A stretch of DNA of 64,000 nt from Taeniopygia guttata (Eukaryota > Chordata > Aves > Passeriformes > Estrildidae), in the NCBI RefSeq assembly GCF_048771995.1, contig NC_133063.1, forward strand, positions 69,445,514 to 69,509,513, in the 5' to 3' direction. The notes under the pieces are model-generated. The model did no database searches, was not told the origin of the DNA, and saw only the letters and a list, made by a program, of their open reading frames with translations. Position numbers and translations under genes: made by a program. Shown here piece after piece: positions 1 through 53,228 of the stretch. Each line of letters starts with the position of its first letter. Position 1 is the stretch's first letter.

Positions 1-224
1 CGTAGAAGCAGGGACTTTGCATTACACTATACCCACAAAAATGTAGAAGTAGATACATAAAATCCTGTTGATGTAAGAATGATACAGCAATAATAAACCA
101 ATAAGGAGCTTGGCTTTTGCAATATGTATGAACTAATTAAGAACTGTATTTAAGCAGCTGATGTATACCAAATAAACTGAGTTTGCAGATGATCAATCGA
201 TGTCTGCTTCTCCCTTCTCCGACA
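1..224 (+). repeat. possible 3' end of an old LTR
   Basis: A TATA-like TATTTAAG (147-154) is followed 17 bases later by AATAAA (171-176) and about 48 bases of mixed sequence ending in CA at 224. This compact promoter plus poly(A) layout is typical of the U3-R-U5 end of a retroviral LTR. The 5' part would lie outside the window. No gag, pol or env sequence is seen nearby. The call rests only on layout and could be chance in AT-rich DNA. Confidence 0.25.
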
Positions 225-2319
225 ATCTGCAATCTAGTGAATGACATTTGCAATGCAGTAAATGACATTTGCATCTAGAAATTAATATTTATATATCTAT
301 AATACACTGGTTCTTTGTATTGCATAGTTTGGGAAGTAAAAGGACACATTTTTCACTTGGTGATGGTATCTTTTTTCTTTTCGCTTTCTCCCAGAATTAG
401 CATAATGGTAACACAGTTTTATCCTCTTGTACATGTAATAGAATATTTTTGTCATCTCATAACTCATTAACTTAATGTTTTCCTTATTTAAAGAGGTTCA
501 GCCTTCTTTTCCTGCTGATACAACTGTTGCAGTTTCTATAGTACACATCATCTTTAGCCCACATTAATGAAAATTCATACACACATCCTTTCTTAAATAA
601 TTCTAGTTAGGAATAGAAAATCTAAAAAAAAATAAAAAATAAAAACAAACCCAAAACATATTCCAAATAGCTCTTTCCTGATAAAGCAACATAGTTCAAT
701 ACAAACAAAAGCTGTTGAACATAATGCATCAAGAATGTAACACCCGTATGCCTATGCAGAACAATAAGGATATTTTTAACTTAAACATTTACATTTTAAA
801 GTACAATATCTTTATTAACCATTTGATGTCTGAAGCAGCAAAATGCAGACCCTTAGTGAGTTCGGGAATGACACCAGGCTAGTGCTGACTAGTGCAGCTG
901 AAGGGATTGAGGCAAGGGACACCATCCAGAGGCACCTTGACAGACTTGAGAAGTGATTCCGTGGGAAACTCATGAAGTTCAACAACGCCAAGTGCACCTG
1001 TTCTTGCATCTAGGTTAGAGCAATCTCCAGGATCAGTACAGCCTGGAGGGTGAATGGTTTTGAGAGCAGCCCTGTGGATGAGGACTTGGGGATCCTGCTA
1101 GATAAAAAAGTGAGATGTGAGCTGGGAATGTGTACTGGCAGCCCAGAAAACCAATTTCATCATATATGAAGAAGCATTGCCAGGAGGTCAAGGGGTGTGA
1201 TTCTCCTCCTCCGCTGTGTTTTTGTGAGACTGCTCTTGGAGTCTGTGTCCATCTCTGGGGCCCCTGGCATAGGAAAGACATGGAACATTTGGAGTGAGTC
1301 CAGAGAAGGGCACAAAAACAATCAGAGGGCTGGAGTGCCTCTTCCATGAGGAAGGACTGAGACATGGGGTTGTTCAGCTCAAAGAGAAGGAGATATCAGG
1401 GCAACATTATTGTGGCCCAAACCATACTTTCTAAAAAATATTTAATTTTTTTTTGTTTGAATCTATTCTGCATTTTCAGCATAAGAAATGCAGAATTCCA
1501 AGTGGTAGGTATTTGGAATAACTTCTAATAAAAGCAAGCTTTTCTACTGTGACCTAAGATTTTGTCTTAAAGCAGGGATTATACCAATTAAAATTATGAT
1601 GCAGTCACAAAGAAGCAAAGATACTCTTCAGCTGGCTTTTGGAATATGCTGTCTAATCTCACATTTTAAATTTTTTTTTTCATTATCAGATATATCTGTG
1701 GTTATTTATTACATTATTAGTCTTCTTTGATTACATTTATCAGAGAGGACTGTTATTTTGATGGCAGATTAAATTATTTTTTTCTGAAATAATGTGGTTT
1801 TGGAAGATCACCCACTCCTAGGTACAAACCATGTCTGTTAGATTCTCATCTCAGCACTTTTTTACAGTGTCTGTGTATGAGGAAAACTCAGCTGCAAGGT
1901 GCTATTTCTATCCTTCTCTTCATCAGTGCTAGTTTGTAACCCAACTAGTTATTTTGTCTTCTAAATTTAAATTGGGAATAAAATTAATTGTACAGATCTC
2001 ATTAAAGTAATTATTTTGGCTTTTAGGTTTAATTAGCATGCTGCAAGTGAGCACATGCCGTCTGAAATCCAGTGAAAAGTGGTAATCCTCTAGCTGGACT
2101 CCCAATTTATATTTTGTTTTTTCCTGTAATACTGTTAGTTACTTTTCCTTTAGGGCTAAATCGAAGAGAAACATAGCTTTTCATAAACCACCTAAGCTAT
2201 TTGCTTGTCTTCAAGTTCTAATGATTTTTCAGTGTCAGAACAGTACTGTCACTGAATACGGATATTACAAATAAAACCAAACACATTTAGTGAAGAAGTA
2301 TTTCTTACATTTCTTTCAG
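225..2319. other. JAK2 upstream or 5' intron sequence
   Basis: This stretch has no convincing coding sequence. It holds a short imperfect tandem repeat (237-277), AT-rich unique sequence and one CR1 fragment (836-1425). The acceptor of the first JAK2 exon seen here is at 2318-2319, so most of the stretch is probably intron. The non-coding 5' exon(s) and promoter of JAK2 were not found and probably lie upstream of the window. Confidence 0.6.
836..1425 (+). repeat. CR1 LINE fragment, sense orientation
   Basis: The text follows the 3' part of the CR1 reverse transcriptase ORF. It includes remnants of the segments for a polar 'AKC' region, 'aaggacttggggatc', 'actggcagcccagaaa' and 'gatcagagggctggag', then the poorly conserved 3' portion. 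It is cut off near 1425 without the usual ATTCTATG-type 3' end. Reading frames are broken by stops and indels. It is a dead, 5'-truncated copy. Confidence 0.8.
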
Positions 2320-42802
<40,483 letters not shown>

Positions 42803-43645
42803 GAAAACTGTGCCTCCTTTAGAGGATGAGTCAGAATGCAGACCAAAATGTACTTGGTCAGCTGTGTATATTTGACATATGTACATGTGCACACATCTTA
42901 TCCTTGCTGGAAGTAAAATCTGTGTGGCAAATACCCTATCTTAATCTTCATACTGAGGAATCCTGCTAGGGCTTTTTTATCAGGGTATATTTGTTACTCT
43001 GAGAACATGTTGAAATTCTCAATATGGAAAGAAATTATTTTTCTAAATTAAATAATGGGTTGTCATTCAGCAGCACCATTATTTGCCTTACCTTGGCAGT
43101 AAGAAAAAGAGGTGACTTAAAATGTGATGAAACTAAGAGACAAAAAACCATTGTATTTCCATTTTCTGGGAGATGCCCAGAAAAGACTTCTAGAAATACT
43201 TTTACACTGAGTGTATAGTGACTTGGTACCCTGTTTTGTGTGTTGCACAAAGACTTTTGTCTGTTAATACAGTTTCATGATTTTTTCATTGTTGATGCAG
43301 AACTGGCTTCTCTGTGTAACAAAACAGAAGTGGTTTGCTGTGCCTGTCTGAATCAGTTATCAGCCAGCAGTATATCCAAAGAGATGTAGCTGTGTGATGT
43401 ACTGTAAGTACTTTGAGGGAAAGGGAGCAAATTTTGCTTCGTTGGGAGAGACAGAAAGCTTATTAACCCATGCAAATATTTTAATTTAAAAATGAAAAAG
43501 CAAAGATGTTTTCCTTTTATTCTTACTCCTTCCTTGATGAGTATTAGAATGCCTTTATAGAGTTGAAGATACAGTGGTAACACATAGAAGTGAAGATACA
43601 TAGAAGTTAATTCATTTTACACAAGGCAATGTCTTCAGTGTAAAT

Positions 43646-43681
43646 AAGAAAAAGCTAAGTCAGTATACTTAGCTTTTTCTT
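43646..43681 (+). promoter_or_regulatory. perfect 15-bp inverted repeat in the 3' UTR
   Basis: The arm aagaaaaagctaagt (43646-43660), a 6-nt loop cagtat, and its exact complement (43667-43681) would form a stable hairpin in the JAK2 mRNA. Function unknown. Possible roles are RNA-binding-protein recognition or small-RNA processing. Confidence 0.6.
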
Positions 43682-44835
43682 TTAAATGCTCTTCTTTTTT
43701 TCTTTCCATCCTTGTAGTTTTCATGCAGTCATAAGTGAAAGAATTGAAACTTTCAAAGCAGGATTAAAAATTTAGAAAATTCCCTCACTTTCACAATTCC
43801 TCACTTTGCTGTTAAGATGATCATCTTAATATCTTCCTTCCAGCACAGAACTCAGTATCTGATATGGCCAGTCACAACCACATCAAGCCTGTTCTGTATT
43901 GAAGTGGCCCAAGCGTATTTATTTCTGTCGTAATACTCAACATGAGACTGTTTGGAAGGAGGAGTTACAAGTGCAATTGCTCCACACTCAGCGGAGGGCA
44001 AGAACATGATTCCAGTTACTGAGAACTGGAAGGAGATCAGAGCAACCTGAATGCTGTATAATTCAGCTTTTGAAATAAGTAACGAAAATCTTTTGGACAA
44101 GAGAATGCTTCGGTTTTGCCTTGAGGCATAAAACTTGGGGATAATCTCATCTCTCAAAGCAGTATAATTGCAGGGTTTGTTTATTTTTAGTTCAAATAAT
44201 CTTGTTTGTTTGTTTTTACTTAAGCATTATTGTCTGCAAAGTATAGTGCTTGTTCTTTTTGGACTTCCGCTGAGAGAAGTTCAGTTAAGGGGATATACAG
44301 CTTGGCAAACTGACCTGACATCCAGACTTTTATTTAAAATTAAATGTTCTTTTTTAAAATTTGTGGCAGTGGGTGAAACAGAGGTTACTTTCATTGTGGA
44401 GCCTCCTTAATATTTGTGGTTAACTACATCTATCTTACCAGAAAAAAAAAAATCCTTACTTAGTGTAATATAGTGCCAGTATAGCAGTATTTTGTACCAC
44501 TATGATGTTTCTCTCCCACAATCACTCCTACAAAATTACTGTTTTATAGTACAAGAGAGTGCTAAATATGGAGAGCAGCATCAACCTTCTCTCTGCCCAT
44601 TGCATTTAAAACTATTTCTGTTAGTGTTCTTGCCACCAAGCATTTGCATAGATGATTTTTCAAACCAATTTCACAGTCAGTTTTTAAGCTGCAAAGAACT
44701 TTGAAGTGCTTTGTTCAACTTAACATGTTTTCTCAATTTCTATACGTTGCTTTGAGGATTTGAAATGTTGTGCAAAAGAATGTCTTTGCATTTGTAGTCT
44801 CAGTTATGTGTATATGTTTTTTTTGTAACAAAGGA

Positions 44836-44841
44836 AATAAA
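44836..44841 (+). terminator. JAK2: JAK2 poly(A) signal candidate
   Basis: AATAAA in the context ggaaataaagcttt, 2.03 kb after the stop codon, is the first strong signal. A second candidate lies at 46819-46824 (gaaaataaactg). Confidence 0.5.
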
Positions 44842-44855
44842 GCTTTAAAGTATCA

Positions 44856-47800
44856 AGACAGCATTTTAGCTGAATAATATATGCAGGAATTACATAACAT
44901 TTGCAGTATATAACACTCAGTATCTCACTGGTTTCAAGTACATAGTAGACTAAACATAATTTATGTAAAAATCTCAGGGAAGTTTGTGTAATGCAATGAA
45001 GAAATCTTCCAGTCTGCTAATTTTTCAAGTGAATTAAAGGTCTTTTTCTTGTTCTACTACATTTTGATTAATTACATAGTCTGTTTGATTTCATAAATGT
45101 AGTGGTGAATTCAAGGATGATTTTTAAGTGTCTTGTGGAGTGTTTTTGTTTATTTTGGGATTGGTGGTTTGTTTTTGTTTTTGTTTTGGTTTTTTTTTTT
45201 ACTTTAATAATATATCATTTTTAGAGAAAGCTGTATCTTTACACTGCAGTGTAATTGTGTGGTGTGGGTCAGAGACAGTCTTTTTTTAAGAACCAGAGGC
45301 CTGTGCAGAGGGCTTGAGCGTTTGGGATTAGTGTTCTCAGCTGGGAGAATAGGACCAAGTAGTGCTTAGGACTTGTGAGAGGTTTAGTGATCTGCAGTGT
45401 CAATATTTAGGTCCTGGAGCAGACCTGGTGGCTTTCTCAAAAAGCTGTTGAGGATATAAATGTAGTGATTTTGCTGAATTTGCTAGTGCCAATTGTGTGA
45501 CCTTTAAAAAAAACCAAAACCACAACACCGCCAAAAAACACTGTATTTTGTATTTTGAAAGCTCTCAGATCTACAGTAGCATTGATAATGTCATATTTTT
45601 ACATTGTATTTGTATTAATAGACTAAGTACTTGGTTTTAGAAAATGTCTTCAGTTGGCATTGCATTTGTAATACTTTTGTGTAATCATTACGCTACCCTA
45701 TTTTGTTGATAGAAAAAGTGCTGGTTTATGTATACATGACTGCTACTTCAGTGTAGAATTAAAATATTAACTACTGCTTTGCACTTACATTGGAAGTGAA
45801 AGAATTTTTTAATAAGTGCACAATGTATCTTATAGAGTCTCTGCAATCAAGTATTGTGTTGTGTAGTATTGATTTGTTGTCTATCAGTATAAATATGTTA
45901 AGTTTCAAAGTTAGTTTTTAAATGTATTCCACACAGTATTCCACAAACTTGCAACAGTCATGTTGCATAAGCCAGAGGAGAAATTAATTTTCAGGAAAAG
46001 AAACACGTTCTTGTCAAGTCCTAATACTGGTTAAAAGCTTCCATAGTTGAGATAATTGTTGTTAAATGTGCTGATGAATACAACTGTGAAAATACATGTA
46101 AGAATTATATTTTCCCCCCAAAATTAAATTTTTAATTGTTGCATTTAGTTGAGATGTTGACCAGCTGCCCTGAAATGTATGGAAAAAGATGTTATTGCAT
46201 TAAGTATGAAGAAATCTAACCCCTGTGTAAAGAAAGCAAGCTTTGCAGGAATGTAGGATCACAAACACCCAGAGGTTAAGAGTTCTGAGAGCAAAAGTAG
46301 AGGTGTAGAAGAACGAGAGTAAAGGAAAAAGAATGATGTTCAGCATGGGAGAATCTTTCTGAAATGTGAAATGCACAACAAATTATGAAAACTTGATGTC
46401 TACTGAAAATACCATACCATGACAAATATGTGCTAATATATTTCTAAACTGTGTATTGTCTGCCTTAAGTCTGAAATATTCACAGACACCTAACCTGGCT
46501 GAAAAAATTTCAATAATTACCATACCAAAATAAACTACTAAATGCTGTGCCATGCCAGACAACAATTCTGAAAAGGTGTTTGACTAAGAAGTTTTGTTCT
46601 GAATTTTTCTTTTTGAATAAGAGGTTTACAGTACTTTATATTAAAGTAGAAAAAGTCCCTTTGTGATAAGGAGGAAAAGATACCTGCCACTTATGATTGA
46701 AATGTAAACATTTAAACACATGGTTTAGTAAAGAGAACATGAAAGGGATATTTTTAGAAAACTGTGTATCCATACCTTAAACTTAACTGTGTGTTTCTTT
46801 TTGCATTTGGATAGTGAAAATAAACTGAATACAATGGATGATACATGCCTACCAACATTTTCTTTTGTACACTAAAATTGGTTAGTGTAATTTAAATCAC
46901 TGCTGAATGCAGTTTGAGGTAGAACACAGCACATACAACTTTCTGACCTTCCTGGAATAGCCATATTAAGCATTTATTCTTTTGAAGAAACTTAGGTATA
47001 CCAAAGTAAAGGTGTTACCTAAACAGTAAGACTGAGGGCTCTTAATCTCTTTTTTAATTAAGGTTTTCACTAAGCAAATTAATTTGATATGAAGAAACAC
47101 TTCCTTTCATTCTCATCAAGGGGTGTAAGTCTGTTATTCTGGTCTTCAAATATTAGGGAAATTACTTCCTATGTTTAGGAACAATCAAAATATTTCACTA
47201 TCAAAACATTATTTTATGCAGCAATGTCTCTGGCAGACATTGCTGGCACACAAGTGAATAGAGTCAAAGGACCCTTATGGCAGGTCCTTTGTTTTGAAGA
47301 CTGAAGTCAAGCTTAAATTCAACTTTTAATGTTACTTGGGATCTTTTCAGAGATACTTCCAGAGGTAAGAATCTGCATAAGCTTTTGTGTAAGCGCCACA
47401 CTTCCAATGTGAAAGCTGTTGTATGCCGACTAGGTGTTAAGGTTGATTCACTTTTTTACTTTATAGATCAGTATTTTTGAGAAGAAGGCAGTCCTAAAAG
47501 TGACCTGATAGTTAGAAAAGGCCATCAATCTGACCAGCTCTAGCTCAGGGAACACATCCAACATCCACATGTAATAGTGCTTTTTTCAACTGCTCTTGAT
47601 GTAATTGTTTAGCTTATTATTAGTTCATTGTTCTTGTTAGTTAAATTCAATAATAGACTTATTCTTGCTAAGTGAAGTTCTTGTAGGGGAGAAATTACTG
47701 CAATTTTAAATGTATTGCAATACCCTTAAGCTAGATACTCAGATAAATTTAACTATTTAAAATAATTTATTTGTTAATATTCAATTTCTTAATGAAGTCT

Positions 47801-48963
47801 TCTAAAAGTTATGTAAAAATTGTTCTGTATGATATAAAAACCAACGTTAAAATGGGTTGTCTAGGTTCAGTAAAAGAGTAGACAAATTATAGTGTCAAAG
47901 TGAAATCACTAATACAATGACATTTTTAAGACATGCTCTTTTTAAGAAGTTAGTGATATGGTTCAGCTGTATGACAGGAGATGAAACAATTATAATTTTC
48001 TTTCCCCGTGCACCATTCAACAAGGTATCACCCAGATAAAATTGATTGTATATATTTAAAATATTTGTACTGATCAGATACTTTGAACTTAAACAGGAAT
48101 TTTTTGCTATTCTTGTTTGGGTAGTCTGATTTATGGCAGTTCTGATACAACTCTGCAATAGTATGGCTTTTTCTCCTGATATGCTTAATCTAGCTTTTGG
48201 TTCTCCTCACATTGCCATTTCTTCTGAGTCTTTTACCGGGTGGCAGGTACCTTTATTGAAGTCATCTGACACAACTGTAATCTTATTACTGTCCCTTATT
48301 ATAATGAAACATATTGATCTCCACAGTAGTTCAAGACCCAAGATTGCCTGAAACTTTTAAGTATTCTGTTCTGTCATTTGTTACACATGCAGACCATGTT
48401 TGATATCTTCCTCTCTGTTCAGTCATTCAATTTGAAGATCTTAAAATACAGACAATAGAAGGAAATTGAATCAAATGGTGTTTGAGGGACATCCATTTGT
48501 TGGACCCTGGCTACTATTTGTTGGACAGTGCTCATTACTAGACAGCATTCTCAGGGAGGAGGAGGAAAGCAGACAAGAAAGCACTGTGTCCACTCAAACT
48601 GCACATGGTATGAAACCAGATGGTAGCAAAGGCAAGCAACTGAGATTCCTGTCACAGAATTTGGGCAATGACAAGGGGATTGGGAAGAGGACAGAAACTC
48701 TCAGCCTCTGGAGGTGATTTCTGTCAAATGGGAGGGAAAGATGTTCTTTCAAGGAAGACCTAATACACAAAAGGGTGTTCACCACTGTGAACAAAAAAAA
48801 ACTTATTTCACGAAGCTAGTGCCCAAAAGCAGTAAGATGCAGAAAGCGCCCATAGCTTTATGTCCCCTCCTTCCACCAGTCTGAAAACAACTAAGAGCTG
48901 GAACAAAACAAACTTGGAAAATAGATCGTCCATGTTGCATGGCTCATTTATTTTTCTCTCTCT

Positions 48964-48965
<2 letters not shown>
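44856..48965. other. intergenic, no gene recognised
   Basis: AT-rich unique sequence downstream of JAK2. There are no CR1 copies and no ORF with family resemblance. A distal poly(A) signal at 46819 means part may be transcribed as extended JAK2 3' UTR. Confidence 0.6.

Positions 48966-48966
<1 letters not shown>

Positions 48967-49001
<35 letters not shown>
48967..49001. repeat. 35-base poly(T) run
   Basis: 35 uninterrupted T, preceded by a TC-rich run (TCTCTCTCTC), directly abut the GC-rich block beginning GGCTGCCGAG. On the - strand this is a long A tail at the end of GC-rich sequence, as after retroposition. No AATAAA is seen just before it. Confidence 0.9.
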
Positions 49002-49002
<1 letters not shown>

Positions 49003-49960
49003 GCTGCCGAGCTCAATTGTGTTTGGTGCTGTTCCCCAGGCTTGGCTTGGTCCCATGTGGTTAACTCCAGCACTAGTGGGACTTGGCTTGGCTCAGCTAG
49101 AGCTTTGGGCCCTGCACAGCTGCTCCCACTCTGCCAGAGCCACGGTACTCACTCCACTGGGCTCAAAAGAACAGAAAAGGGACTGGGGTGATGGAGCAGG
49201 GCTGGGTCCACCAGGCTGATCCTGACACCTTCTTGGCTAGGGAGAGCTGAGATAGCACACTTCCCCTTCTTCCTGATCCTTGGCTTTTGCTGCTGAAACC
49301 ATATCCCCATTGATATGCATGTGTTATGCAGTAAACCATGTCATCACGCTCTTACAGGACTGAAAACTCTCCCTGTAGCCGGGACGCTGTGAAATGTGTG
49401 CTGCAGCCCAGCAGATCAAGCAGGTAAACCCCTGTGGTATGGTGGATGATAGTTAAAAGAAAATTATGGGTTTTGGGGGGGCGGTCTGGCAGATCCATCA
49501 CATCACACTCACCCAAACCTGCCAAGGCAAGCACTATGCGCTTACAAATAGCAGCGCAACTGGATGGCTGGAGTGGTACCCTGTGCCTCAGGCCACTGTG
49601 GAATGCCCCTGTTCCTAACAGACAGGAATTTGTCCCCTCTTGTGTTGCTAATAACTCCTCCCTTGACCTGAACCCTAACTCCACCCTTGCAATAACCTAT
49701 AAAAACCCCACAACCCTGCTTTTGCCTGGGCTTTTCCTCTCCATCCCGCCCCCCTCCCCGGGAGTAATAAATGGATTCTCAAAGATCTGTCCCGTTTGTT
49801 CCCGTGCCTGGCACCGGCAGCTGCACCCCTCTGTGGGCACGATGAACCCAGTTGCAAGACACTGCAAACAAGTTCTGACTGACTGCTGGACAACTGGAAC
49901 AATACAGAAGACTCTGCCTTTTCCTATGGCCTGTTCAGTTTCTGAGTCTTCTAATTTAGA
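49002..49960 (+). repeat. GC-rich LTR-like block, probable solo LTR
   Basis: About 950 bases, clearly GC-richer than the flanks. It contains a TATA box (cctataaaaacc, TATAAAAA 49698-49705) and AATAAA (49766-49771) 61 bases later, followed by GT-rich cccgtttgttcccgtg. This is the compact U3-R-U5 layout of an endogenous retrovirus LTR on the + strand. A TGTGG start near 49434 is a possible left edge. Terminal TG/CA ends and target-site duplication were not established. No retroviral coding sequence was seen. Confidence 0.45.
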
Positions 49961-52870
49961 TACACAGAGATGAACATACAGTTCACTTTCTCATGCAGCA
50001 CTCAGTCAGAGTGGAAGAAACTCAAGAGAACTAGAACTGAGAGATTTAAGAAGAATGTTGGGAATGCAGGAAATCTGACAATGTGAAAAGAATCAGAATT
50101 TTCTCTGCAATCGAAGTACAGCCATACTGCTACAAACCTTAAGAGGTTCTGAAAAGGTTCCTTGCTGTTCAAGTAAATTGGCCCACATTGTTCCTTGAAT
50201 CAGGGCTGGAAGGATCTGTGGGATGGATGCCTCAAACCAGGAAGACATCCTAGCTATCCACAGTCCATTATAGAACACACCAGCTGCTCATGTTACTGAG
50301 AAGCTCCAAGGTCAACAGTAACCATGTGTCAGCAGGACAGGAATTTTGACTTGCCTTTTGAAATAACGGGCTGTCTCTCAAAGAGAGACAGAGGGCACAA
50401 GGCTGCTGGGGTCAGCGTGGCGCTGCATGGGAGCCCTCAGCCCACTGCTGTGATGTCAAATGAAAAAAGGTCAGGAGGAAAAACTGTATTGCTACATGGG
50501 AAACAGCTCATCTCTTGGTGCAGGGACAAAAAGATGCAAGATTACACTGACAGAGAAGCATTTCAACAGTGGCCTTTGGTGTCAGGACTAGCTGCTGCTG
50601 AGCTCAATGACTTCTGCAGTACCAGAAGCACATGGTCACAGGCAAACTACACTGGGTCGCTGACACAGGAAAAACCTTCAATAAATTAAGCACTGAGTAA
50701 TGATACCAGGAGTGCTGCAACCACAGGAATCCTATTCTGATTCTGATACTGCACTTTGCTTTCGGCTTGTTTGGACAAAACAGGTCCTATTGAGGCACTC
50801 CTCAGTGCCAGAAAGGATGCATCACTTGCTGGCTGAGATCTCACAGAAACTGGAAAGACCTGCAGAGTCTCAGGTCAAACACTACAGTCCAGGGAAGATA
50901 ATCCAGACAAGGCAACATGTCTGACTGTGGGCTGTTTGGCTGGCCTATTTTTGAAGGGCAGTACCCAAGAGTTTTCAAAGCACAAAAGTTGACAGACAGG
51001 TTTTAAGTGTCATCTAACTTTCTGTACATGAGAGATACACTACATCACTCATATGTGTTAACCATTCTGTGCTCTTGAGAAATCACAGAGATACATCACT
51101 CCAAGGTTAAAACATGATAATCGACTGCACTTGAGGAACACGCAAAAATTCAAATCTAGTGTGGAAAACTTCCAGGAAAAACTTAGGTAACAGGAAGCTT
51201 AGATGAAGAAAAAGAATCTGATGCACAAGCTGGAGAATTTGGTTTCCTTCCCATTAGTGCTGGTTCTCTAGACTATGTACGTCAGAAAACAGTATGGGAC
51301 AAGCACACTGTTACAGTGCAGTATCTAAGATCAAGCTCTCACCACAAAGCAGGTGGCACAAAGCAGTTTAACAGTCAAGTATGTCTGTTGGAACTAAAAT
51401 CCAGGGTAAGGAGCCAACAGCTCAGGTGTTTGTTCCCAAGTGACATTAAAGCTGTGTGATTAATAGAACTCATTCAATGTGTGGTGGGAATGTGGCATAA
51501 ATTAGGAAAGGATGCTCTTTGAGTTAATTGCTTATACAGGTGAGTGACTCCAGAGCAGGAGGTGGGATACAAATCTACCCAGGTTCCATTTGCTGAGTAG
51601 GAAAGGAGTTACAATTTTCTACTGCCAGCTGAGTAGGAAGCATGGTAGTCTCAGGAACTGTCCCTAATACTCAGAGTGCTAACTCCAGATCTGTCTCCAG
51701 CTCTGCCTAAAGACAAAAATAAATGTCAATGTTTTTCCTGCCTGCAAGTGGAGGCTAAAAAAGAAAAAAAATGGACAGCACATCTTCAGTAACTCATGAA
51801 TCTGGATGTTTTCCTCTATTGTTTAAAAAACTGGCAAAATAAAGAACTTGCCAAACAGGACTAGAGTTAGGAGGGACATGTGTCTTTCAAGTGTCTGGGT
51901 TTTGCTACACAGTTCTCTGTAGCACATTTAGCATTCTATGTTCTTACATATCATCACTCCTTGAGGTACTGGGCTCTAGCTATACCGCAATCAACACATT
52001 GCATAATTGCATTAAGAGTTTTCCATCAGATTTAAAACAAGGAAATACCAGGGAACAGAGCTGGGAAACCTATTATTACATACTGCACTGAATTATTCCC
52101 ATGTCTTTGGGCATTATTCTAGGAGGTCATAGTCAGACCTGAATCAGACTACACTCGTGAAAAAAATTCCCCAAAACATTCAGGCTATGCTTGTGCAGAC
52201 ACAAATGGCAGCATTGATATGGGAATGTGCTGGTATATGTCATTCTACTCATAAACTAAAAATAGCTTTTCAGAAGTTGGCTCACACATCTTAATAAATT
52301 ATCCAGAAATTGGACACTTCCTGTGCACTAAAACTTAACATGACTGTAAGGAATTTCTGTAAGCAGCAAGTTGTTAAAACAACATTTTCCTCAATACCTA
52401 ATTTGTCTGTGAAAGAAATGTTGGAAAAAAAACCTCAATTTTTTCCTCATTAAAAAGTGTATGTTTCTGAACAGTTGTGATGGTAAGCAGAATGTGTTCC
52501 TTTAAACTGGTGTCCTCATGTTTATGCTGCTGGATGCATATGGCAGCACACCCAAAGGCACTTTCAGCAGAAACAGTGTCCTTTTGATCTGCTATATGGA
52601 TCAATACCCAACTCAATCATTATTTTACATTTTGAGCTGTCTGCTCCAAAATATGCTTGCTTCAAAGTATATTTGCTTTCCCTACCCAAATAGTCAGACA
52701 TCTCATTTTACATAAAAAAGTTGCTTCTTATCTTAAAAAAAGTACCTCTGGACACCAAGTGATGTGAGTAGTAGGCAGATGGCATCCTCAAGACCAACTG
52801 AGCAACACGTAATTGTCACCTTTGGCTACATTGCAAAGAAATCATTAGAAAATGCAGCCTAGTGTCACAG
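49961..52870. other. intergenic, mixed sequence
   Basis: Unique-looking sequence with moderate GC. A 121-codon open frame (50324-50689) has no family motif, signal peptide or domain I can name. I see nothing supportable as a gene. Confidence 0.5.
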
Positions 52871-52874
52871 CAAA

Positions 52875-53228
52875 GGGAGAGGGAGAGGGAGAGGGAGAGG
52901 GAGAGGGAGAGGGAGAGGGAGAGGGAGAGGGAGAGGGAGAGGGAGAGGGAGAGGGAGAGGGAGAGGGAGAGGGAGAGGGAGAGGGAGAGGGAGAGGGAGA
53001 GGGAGAGGGAGAGGGAGAGGGAGAGGGAGAGGGAGAGGGAGAGGGAGAGGGAGAGGAAAGGAAAGGAAAGGAAAGGAAAGGAAAGGAAAGGAAAGGAAAG
53101 GAAAGGAAAGGAAAGGAAAGGAAAGGAAAGGAAAGGAAAGGAAAGGAAAGGAAAGGAAAGGAAAGGAAAGGAAAGGAAAGGAAAGGAAAGGAAAGGAAAG
53201 GAAAGGAAAGGAAAGGAAAGGAAAGGAA
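52875..53228. repeat. long polypurine compound microsatellite
   Basis: (GGGAGA)n, about 30 perfect copies, runs from 52875 to about 53054. It switches without gap to (GGAAA)n, about 34 copies, to 53228. The + strand is pure purine for 354 bases, with mirror symmetry suited to triplex (H-DNA) formation. Four overlapping ORFs (repeat Gly-Glu, Arg-Glu, Leu-Ser, Leu-Pro) arise only from the repeats. Confidence 0.98.

Larger units (their letters stand above)
42803..44855 (+). other. JAK2: JAK2 3' UTR (end inferred)
   Basis: AT-rich sequence after the stop, about 2.05 kb to the first good AATAAA at 44836-44841. It contains a perfect 15-bp stem-loop (43646-43681). A second AATAAA at 46819-46824 could serve a longer 3' UTR of about 4 kb. 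The end is inferred from the signal alone. Confidence 0.55.

Noticed and set aside
49434..49973. 179-codon + strand ORF
   Set aside because: It runs through the TATA box and AATAAA of an LTR-like block, so it is unlikely to be a protein gene.
50324..50689. 121-codon + strand intergenic ORF
   Set aside because: No domain, signal peptide or splice context; no reason to call it a gene.
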